This document shows, piece after piece, positions 1 to 3,679 of a stretch of DNA of 5,611 bases. The translations under genes and the position numbers were made by a program. The DNA lies in assembly GCA_011523195.1 (NCBI GenBank), contig WTHH01000170.1, positions 1-5,611 of the forward strand, in the 5' to 3' direction. The first letter of the stretch is position 1. Every line of letters starts with the position of its first letter. This DNA comes from Verrucomicrobiales bacterium. GTDB lineage: Bacteria; Verrucomicrobiota; Verrucomicrobiia; Limisphaerales; UBA1096. The notes under the pieces are model-generated. The model ran no database searches and was not told where the DNA came from. It worked only from the letters and a program-made list of their open reading frames with translations.

Positions 1-1569
1 GGCCCGATCGAAGGTGGTGGACGCCCTTCCGGGTACTTCACTGCGGCCACTGGCATCACGATTTACGACGGTCACGTCTGGCCGCAGGATTTTTCCGGGG
101 ACGCCTTTATCGCGGACTGCGGGAGCAATCTCGTTCATCGGAAAAAACTTCAACCCGCCGGGGTCAGCTTCATGGCGCGGAGACCAGAGGATGAGCGGGA
201 CCGGGAATTCCTCGCCTCGACGGATAATTGGTTCCGCCCGGTGCAGATGGAGGTCGGCCCGGACGGCGCGTTGTACATCGCCGACATGTACCGCGAAGTG
301 ATCGAGCACCCGTGGTCATTGCCGCAGGGGATCAAGCAGCACATCGACCTCGACAGCGGCAATGACCGGGGACGGATTTACCGCATCGTGCCCGATATTT
401 ATGTGCAGCCGGCTATTTCAACGCTTGGCCAAGCGACTGGTGCCGAGTTGGTTGCGACGTTGGATCACCCGAACGGCTGGCATCGCAGCACAGCGGCTCG
501 CCTGTTGTTTGAGCGACAAAACCAAGTGGCCGTTGCACCGCTGCGCCGCTTGGCCAAACGCGGGAAAACCGACCTTGGCCGAATGCACGCATTGCACGCG
601 TTGGCCGGACTGAATGCGTTGGTGTTTGAAGACGTGACGGCAGCGATGGGGGATGGCTCCCCAGTTGTTCGGGGTCACGGCGTGCGCTTGGCTGAACAGT
701 TTTTACCGAAGCGAAAGGCAGGGATTGCCGGTCAGCTTTCGGAAAATCATTTGCTCGTTCAAAACTTGGTTCGACTGGCTGGTACACGGGATTTTTTTGT
801 TCAAAACCAGTTGGCGTGGACGCTTGGCTTGGTTGATTTTGCCGGCAAGACGGATGTGTTGCATTCGATCTTTCGTCTGGCGGGGACGGACTATTGGCAA
901 CTCCCCGGGTTGTTCAACGCAACGACCGAGCGGCATGAGCAACTGATCACTGCGCTGGGGGCTGACGCGGTGTTAAAGGCCAACCCGTACAGGGACATGA
1001 TCCTTCAGAATCTGTACGCAATGGAGGAGGGGAGGTTGGCCAAGTTTGTTACCCCGAAAAAACGGTCGGCCAGCGTGCTGCCAATTTTTAAGCCGAGCGG
1101 AATCGTCAACCCGGATCGGGCGAAGGTGGTGGAGCAGTTTCGCCCTGCCTTGGCCAAGCGCGGGAAAGCTGAGCTTGGCCGGAAGATTTTTGAGCAACGT
1201 TGCGGGGCGTGCCATCAACTAGGTGGAGTGGGGCAGGCCATCGGCCCCGACCTGAGGGCGTCGAGGTCAAACGGGGCGGAGCAAATGCTCATTCATTTGA
1301 TCGACCCCAACAGGGAGGTCGCTGCGCAGTACGTCCTGCATGAGGTTCGCACTGCAAAAGGGCGGGAGACGATCGTCGGCAGCATCCGGTTTATGAATGA
1401 TGCGGTCATTCAAGTGGGATTGCCGGATGGATCCGAGCAGCAGTTGCTTCGTTCAGACGGGGATGAAGTGAAATCCATCGGGCGATCGTTGATGCCGGAA
1501 GGCCTGGAGGCGGGCTTGAGCGTGGTGCAAATGGCGGATCTCCTCGCTTGGCTGCTGGAGGCGGAGTAG
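1..1569 (+). CDS. PVC-type membrane-bound dehydrogenase / HEAT / cytochrome c fusion protein (5'-partial)
   Basis: The frame is open from base 1 to the TAG at 1567-1569, giving 522 visible residues; the start lies off the left edge. Visible residues 1-131 look like the last blades of a sugar-dehydrogenase-like beta-propeller, with the hallmark strings VGPDGALYIADMYRE, IEHPW and NDRGRIYRI. Residues about 139-350 are alpha-helical and HEAT-like. Residues about 378-522 form the Pirellula/Verrucomicrobium-type haem domain: GRKIFEQRCGACH carries the c-type haem site (C401, C404, H405), and M498 in SLMPEGLE is the likely distal axial ligand. In this family the proteins act outside the cytoplasm, where the propeller is thought to oxidise a sugar or polyol-like substrate and pass electrons to the haem. 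Substrate and electron acceptor cannot be read from the sequence. A signal peptide would be off the window. The gene is convergent with flagellin. It carries four copies of the TTGGCCAA core, three of them read as LAK and one as LGQ. Confidence 0.9.
   Translation, partial: GPIEGGGRPSGYFTAATGITIYDGHVWPQDFSGDAFIADCGSNLVHRKKLQPAGVSFMARRPEDERDREFLASTDNWFRPVQMEVGPDGALYIADMYREVIEHPWSLPQGIKQHIDLDSGNDRGRIYRIVPDIYVQPAISTLGQATGAELVATLDHPNGWHRSTAARLLFERQNQVAVAPLRRLAKRGKTDLGRMHALHALAGLNALVFEDVTAAMGDGSPVVRGHGVRLAEQFLPKRKAGIAGQLSENHLLVQNLVRLAGTRDFFVQNQLAWTLGLVDFAGKTDVLHSIFRLAGTDYWQLPGLFNATTERHEQLITALGADAVLKANPYRDMILQNLYAMEEGRLAKFVTPKKRSASVLPIFKPSGIVNPDRAKVVEQFRPALAKRGKAELGRKIFEQRCGACHQLGGVGQAIGPDLRASRSNGAEQMLIHLIDPNREVAAQYVLHEVRTAKGRETIVGSIRFMNDAVIQVGLPDGSEQQLLRSDGDEVKSIGRSLMPEGLEAGLSVVQMADLLAWLLEAE
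422..435. repeat. Interspersed palindrome inside the cytochrome gene (full 14-mer)
   Basis: CGCTTGGCCAAGCG lies in frame in the linker after the propeller and is read as TLGQA. It is identical over 14 bp to intergenic copies 2 and 3. Confidence 0.85.
549..582. repeat. 34-bp direct repeat, copy A, with palindrome core
   Basis: It begins CTTGGCCAAA (core 550-557) and ends CTTGGCCGA. It is read as LAKRGKTDLGR in the HEAT-like region. It matches copy B at 1149-1182 in 29 of 34 bases, in the same reading frame and exactly 600 bp apart. Confidence 0.6.
1036..1043. repeat. TTGGCCAA core inside the cytochrome gene
   Basis: The 8-bp core with one extra matching base on one side only. It is read as RLAKF. 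Confidence 0.5.
1149..1182. repeat. 34-bp direct repeat, copy B, with palindrome core
   Basis: It begins with the 10-bp palindrome CTTGGCCAAG and ends CTTGGCCGG. It is read as LAKRGKAELGR immediately before the haem-binding motif. See copy A at 549-582. Confidence 0.6.
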
Positions 1570-1575
1570 TGAATG

Positions 1576-1604
1576 AAAAAAGGCAGCGCCGTGATGGCGC
1601 TGCC
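1576..1604 (-). terminator. Intrinsic terminator of the flagellin transcript
   Basis: A perfect 9-bp stem (GGCAGCGCC at 1582-1590 with GGCGCTGCC at 1596-1604) has a 5-nt loop. On the minus strand it is followed directly by six T (1581-1576). This is a textbook rho-independent terminator for transcription arriving from flagellin, whose stop is 78 nt upstream. On the plus strand the stem is followed by CAGTTGTTG, a poor U-tract, so termination of the cytochrome gene from that side would be weaker. It begins only 7 bp past the cytochrome gene's stop codon. Confidence 0.88.
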
Positions 1605-1681
1605 CAGTTGTTGCACGAGAGCCGGTTATCTTCGAATGTGAAGGCCGGGTTCCCTAGGTTTTTCCCTCCTTGGAAAAGGGC

Positions 1682-2506
1682 TTAATTGATCAGTCGTAGG
1701 GCCATTTGAGGCATTATATTTGCCTGTGCCAACATCGCCGTGCCGCTCTGGACGAGGATATTGAATCGGGCCATGCGCGTGGTTTCCTCAGCCACGTTGG
1801 TATCGAGTATGCGGCTGTTCGTCGCGGTCAGGTTTTCATTTAATAATGACAACTGTCCACGGGTGACGTTGAGCCGCTGAATGTTTGCGCCGATGCGAGC
1901 CCTCATGTTGGCCAGGTTTTGGATGGCCGTCTGGATGTTGCTCAGGGCGGAGCCGGCGCTGGTTGTATTTGTGATGCTGGTGGTAGAGTTGGTGTAGGCC
2001 TGCGCGAGTCCGGTGGCGGTCGTGCTCGAGTTCATGTCAATCTCGTTCATCGTGAACGTATTCGCATCACTATCAATCGTGACGGCCATGCCGGAGCTGT
2101 CGAACAGCGTCACTCCGTTGAATTGTTTCTGCCCAATATCGCTGATGTAGTTCTGCAACTGGGTAAACTCGACGGAATAGTTCGACCGGTCGGTGTTCGT
2201 CTTAGTGATGTCCTGCGCCAGCATGGACAGTTCGCTCATGCGGTCCAGCCCGAGCTGTACTTTTTGGATGAATCCGTCCTGCGTTTGCGAGAAGGAAATC
2301 GCGTTGGCAATATTCGTCATTGCAGCCGTGTTTCGGTTCATTTGAGCCCCGAACTTGATGGTCATCGCCAGACCGGCGGCATCGTCCTCTGGTGAGATTA
2401 TCCGGGTTCCGGAAGTTAGCCTTGTGAGGGCTTGTGTTAAGTTTCGCTGGGATTCCTCCAGCAGGCGGGCTCCATTGGCGGCCGCCAGGTTCGTATTAAT
2501 AATCAT
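1682..2506 (-). CDS. fliC: Flagellin, short form
   Basis: This 274-residue protein has both conserved flagellin ends. The N-terminal D0/D1 begins MIINTNLAAANGARLL and contains LTSGTRI and DDAAGLAM (about residues 30-48). The D1 segment QFNGVTLF is at about 128-135. The C-terminal D1/D0 contains SRILDTNVAEE and GTAMLAQAN and ends in MALRLIN. Between about residues 136 and 190 there is only a short Ser/Thr/Asn-rich stretch, so the variable outer D2/D3 domains are essentially absent. There is no cysteine. It polymerises into the flagellar filament after export by the flagellar type III apparatus. The start ATG is set by the canonical N-terminus; the frame stays open upstream to a stop at about 2563 but no flagellin-like sequence lies there. 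It has its own sigma-28-type promoter, a leader of about 100 nt and a terminator, so it is probably monocistronic. The symbol follows family convention; a genome with several flagellins may use flaA or hag. Confidence 0.96.
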   Translation of the reverse strand: MIINTNLAAANGARLLEESQRNLTQALTRLTSGTRIISPEDDAAGLAMTIKFGAQMNRNTAAMTNIANAISFSQTQDGFIQKVQLGLDRMSELSMLAQDITKTNTDRSNYSVEFTQLQNYISDIGQKQFNGVTLFDSSGMAVTIDSDANTFTMNEIDMNSSTTATGLAQAYTNSTTSITNTTSAGSALSNIQTAIQNLANMRARIGANIQRLNVTRGQLSLLNENLTATNSRILDTNVAEETTRMARFNILVQSGTAMLAQANIMPQMALRLIN

Positions 2507-2520
2507 TCCGACAAATCCAT
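2503..2520 (-). other. Possible 5-codon leader ORF overlapping the flagellin start
   Basis: On the minus strand an ATG inside the start-proximal hairpin opens the frame MDLSE and stops at a TGA that overlaps the flagellin ATG in the ATGA arrangement typical of translational coupling. No good ribosome-binding site precedes it, and an ORF this short can occur by chance. It is listed because of its exact overlap with the start codon. Confidence 0.2.
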
Positions 2521-2526
2521 TTGTCG
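2509..2526 (-). promoter_or_regulatory. Start-proximal hairpin with GGA loop in the flagellin leader (CsrA-type site candidate)
   Basis: CGACAAAT and ATTTGTCG are perfect 8-nt inverted repeats two bases apart, ending 2 nt before the flagellin ATG. In the mRNA they give a 7-bp stem capped by UGGA. The loop GGA is the only Shine-Dalgarno-like sequence at a reasonable distance (9 nt from AUG), and a second GGA abuts the AUG. GGA in a hairpin loop that overlaps the ribosome-binding site is the signature of CsrA/RsmA binding; the core ACAAATGGATTTGT resembles the ACA-N-GGA-N-GU type consensus. CsrA control of flagellin is established in Bacillus, where it represses hag. Use of the same system here is an inference. 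Confidence 0.5.
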
Positions 2527-2550
2527 TTAGTTCGACGGCTTCCGTGCCAT
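2527..2550 (-). other. Possible 7-codon leader ORF in the flagellin 5' UTR
   Basis: An ATG at 2550 (minus strand) opens the frame MARKPSN and ends in TAA at 2527, immediately before the start-proximal hairpin. It has a plausible ribosome-binding site, AAAGG, 7 nt upstream, which is better placed than anything in front of flagellin itself. A ribosome terminating here would contact the left arm of the hairpin. No homology can be judged for so short a peptide. Confidence 0.25.
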
Positions 2551-2586
2551 CGGTGAACCTTTAGGATGGGTGATTCACAAACCTTT

Positions 2587-2601
2587 GAGGAACTGTTCCT
2601 C
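2587..2601 (-). promoter_or_regulatory. 15-bp palindrome near the predicted 5' end of the flagellin mRNA
   Basis: GAGGAAC and GTTCCTC are perfect 7-bp arms around a single base. With a predicted transcription start near 2610, this lies at about +9 to +23. It could be an operator for a dimeric regulator or, with a small loop opened, a 5'-end hairpin in the mRNA. Symmetry alone does not decide between these. Confidence 0.4.
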
Positions 2602-2616
2602 GTGCAACTGAATTAA

Positions 2617-2643
2617 GAATCGGCACGAGGTGGGAATACTTTA
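2617..2643 (-). promoter_or_regulatory. Sigma-28 (FliA-type) promoter of flagellin
   Basis: On the minus strand the sequence reads TAAA (2643-2640), exactly 15 bp of spacer, then GCCGATTC (2624-2617). The flagellar sigma-28 consensus is TAAA-N15-GCCGATAA, so the -35 core, the spacing and six of eight -10 bases match. Transcription would start near 2610, giving a leader of about 104 nt. The promoter lies 29 bp past the endonuclease IV stop codon, so flagellin need not be co-transcribed with it. It implies a flagellar sigma factor, and hence a late-gene hierarchy, elsewhere in the genome. Confidence 0.85.
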
Positions 2644-2671
2644 GGAGAAAATTGACTTTTTCGAGGATAGC

Positions 2672-3544
2672 TCAGGCGCGTTTTCTTGGGGCGCGCCGCT
2701 TTTTCCGGAGTGAACGCAGCGTGTTCAGGTTTTCGACGTCCTCGTGCAGGTCGGGAGACTTAGGTGTCTCCAGGCAGGCTGGGGTGTCGGTAAACCGCGC
2801 ATCGTTGACGATGTGCTTGAAGGCATTTTTTCCGATCAACCCGTGGCCGATGTGGTCGTGTCGGTCGACTCGGGAATAGAGATCCGTCTTCGAGTCGTTC
2901 AGGTGAAATGCGAGCACCTGATCCAGCCCGATCATTTTTTCCACCTCTCCGATTGCGGCATCCCAGCCCTTGGGTTTGCGGATGTCGTAACCAGCGGCAA
3001 AAAAATGTGCCGTGTCTAGGCAGACCCCCAACCGCTCCGGCTGTTTCACTTTTTCAAAAATATCAGCCAAGTGCCGGATCTGGTGACCGAGGCAGGTGCC
3101 CTGACCGGCGGTGTTTTCCAGCGCGATCCGAACCGGCGATTTTTTCGTGGCCCGAAAAATCTGGTTGAGCGCCTTGGCAATGCGTTTGACACCGGTCTCC
3201 TCGCCCTGACCAAGGTGTGCTCCGGGATGCAGCACGAGAAACGGCACGCCGAGTGTGTTGGCAAACTCGATCTCCTGCGAGAGCGACTCCATTGACTTAT
3301 CGAGATTGTCGCCATCCGGCCCGGCGAGGTTGATCAGGTAACCTGCGTGGCCGAAGACTGTTCCGACATCGCCCTTGGCCAACTCGCCCCTGAAACGCTC
3401 TGCGTCTGCAGGCTTGGGCGGCTTGCCGAACCACTGCATGTTGCTCTTCACGAAAATCTGAGTGCTTTCGCAGTCGACGGAGCGGGCGCGTTCAATCGCT
3501 TTCCAGGCGCCGCCGGCGGTGGACATGTGGGATCCGAGCTTCAT
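2672..3544 (-). CDS. nfo: Endonuclease IV (AP endonuclease)
   Basis: The 290-residue protein begins MKLGSHMSTAGG, matching the usual start and length of the family (about 280-290 residues). It is a TIM-barrel enzyme that cuts DNA 5' to abasic sites and removes blocked 3' ends in base-excision repair, using three zinc ions. All nine metal ligands can be placed: H66 (FGHAGYLINLA), H106 (LHPGAHLG), E143 (ALENTAGQGT), D177 and H180 (CLDTAHFFAAGYD), H214 (AFHLNDSK), D227 and H229 (DRHDHIGHG) and E259 (CLETP). They line up with the E. coli ligands at a constant offset of two or three residues. The tail is strongly basic (RKKRRAPRKRA), perhaps for DNA contact. The frame stays open upstream to 3772, but that extension is not Nfo-like and overlaps the divergent kinase gene, so the ATG at 3544 is preferred. 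No clear Shine-Dalgarno precedes it. Confidence 0.95.
   Translation of the reverse strand: MKLGSHMSTAGGAWKAIERARSVDCESTQIFVKSNMQWFGKPPKPADAERFRGELAKGDVGTVFGHAGYLINLAGPDGDNLDKSMESLSQEIEFANTLGVPFLVLHPGAHLGQGEETGVKRIAKALNQIFRATKKSPVRIALENTAGQGTCLGHQIRHLADIFEKVKQPERLGVCLDTAHFFAAGYDIRKPKGWDAAIGEVEKMIGLDQVLAFHLNDSKTDLYSRVDRHDHIGHGLIGKNAFKHIVNDARFTDTPACLETPKSPDLHEDVENLNTLRSLRKKRRAPRKRA
3375..3382. repeat. TTGGCCAA core inside nfo
   Basis: The 8-bp core, read on the minus strand as ELAKG (nfo residues 54-58), just before the GHAGYLINLA metal-site segment. Confidence 0.5.
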
Positions 3545-3552
3545 TTTTGAGC

Positions 3553-3564
3553 GCTTGGCCAAGC
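3553..3564. repeat. Interspersed palindrome, intergenic copy 1
   Basis: GCTTGGCCAAGC is a perfect 12-bp palindrome lying 9 bp upstream of the nfo start codon. It is one of three copies in the divergent spacer, and it sits where an nfo ribosome-binding site or leader would be. Confidence 0.85.
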
Positions 3565-3615
3565 AAAGCGGAGCGCCAGCATGCGGGGCGGCGGCGGAGC
3601 GGTAAAGCGTTGAGT

Positions 3616-3650
3616 GCCGAATCCGCTTGGCCAAGCGCAGGCGGCTTTTT
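3616..3650 (+). terminator. Terminator-like hairpin built on a palindrome copy, in the kinase leader
   Basis: An outer 4-bp GC stem (GCCG at 3616-3619 with CGGC at 3642-3645) encloses a symmetric 4x4 internal loop and the palindrome CGCTTGGCCAAGCG as the inner hairpin. Five T follow directly. The structure ends 29 bp before the kinase ATG and points the same way as the kinase. It could act as an attenuator or as a stop for stray transcription. The internal loop weakens the stem, so this is a tentative call. Confidence 0.35.
3624..3637. repeat. Interspersed palindrome, intergenic copy 2 (full 14-mer)
   Basis: CGCTTGGCCAAGCG is a perfect 14-bp palindrome. It starts 72 bp after the equivalent position of copy 1 and 32 bp before that of copy 3, and forms the core of the terminator-like hairpin described above. 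Confidence 0.88.
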
Positions 3651-3655
3651 ACTCT

Positions 3656-3669
3656 CGCTTGGCCAAGCG
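3656..3669. repeat. Interspersed palindrome, intergenic copy 3 (full 14-mer)
   Basis: CGCTTGGCCAAGCG again, ending 10 bp before the kinase ATG. As RNA it would place a small hairpin in the ribosome-binding region, where no conventional Shine-Dalgarno is visible. Confidence 0.88.
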
Positions 3670-3679
3670 CAACGCGACC

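Noticed and set aside
172..174. First ATG of the cytochrome frame taken as a true start
   Set aside because: The frame is open to base 1 and the residues before it are conserved propeller sequence, so the gene simply continues off the left edge.
1660..1677. TTTTCC / GGAAAA hairpin just after the flagellin stop as a second terminator
   Set aside because: Only 6 bp, mostly A-T, and no T-tract in the right place. The GC-rich hairpin at 1576-1604 explains termination far better.
1919..2395. 158-residue plus-strand frame opposite flagellin
   Set aside because: It is fully antisense to a certain flagellin gene, its composition is biased as expected from the reverse of flagellin codons, and no recognisable motif is present.
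3604..3623. TAAA ... GCCGAATC as a second sigma-28 promoter before the kinase
   Set aside because: The spacer is 9 bp rather than 15, so the two elements cannot form a working sigma-28 promoter.
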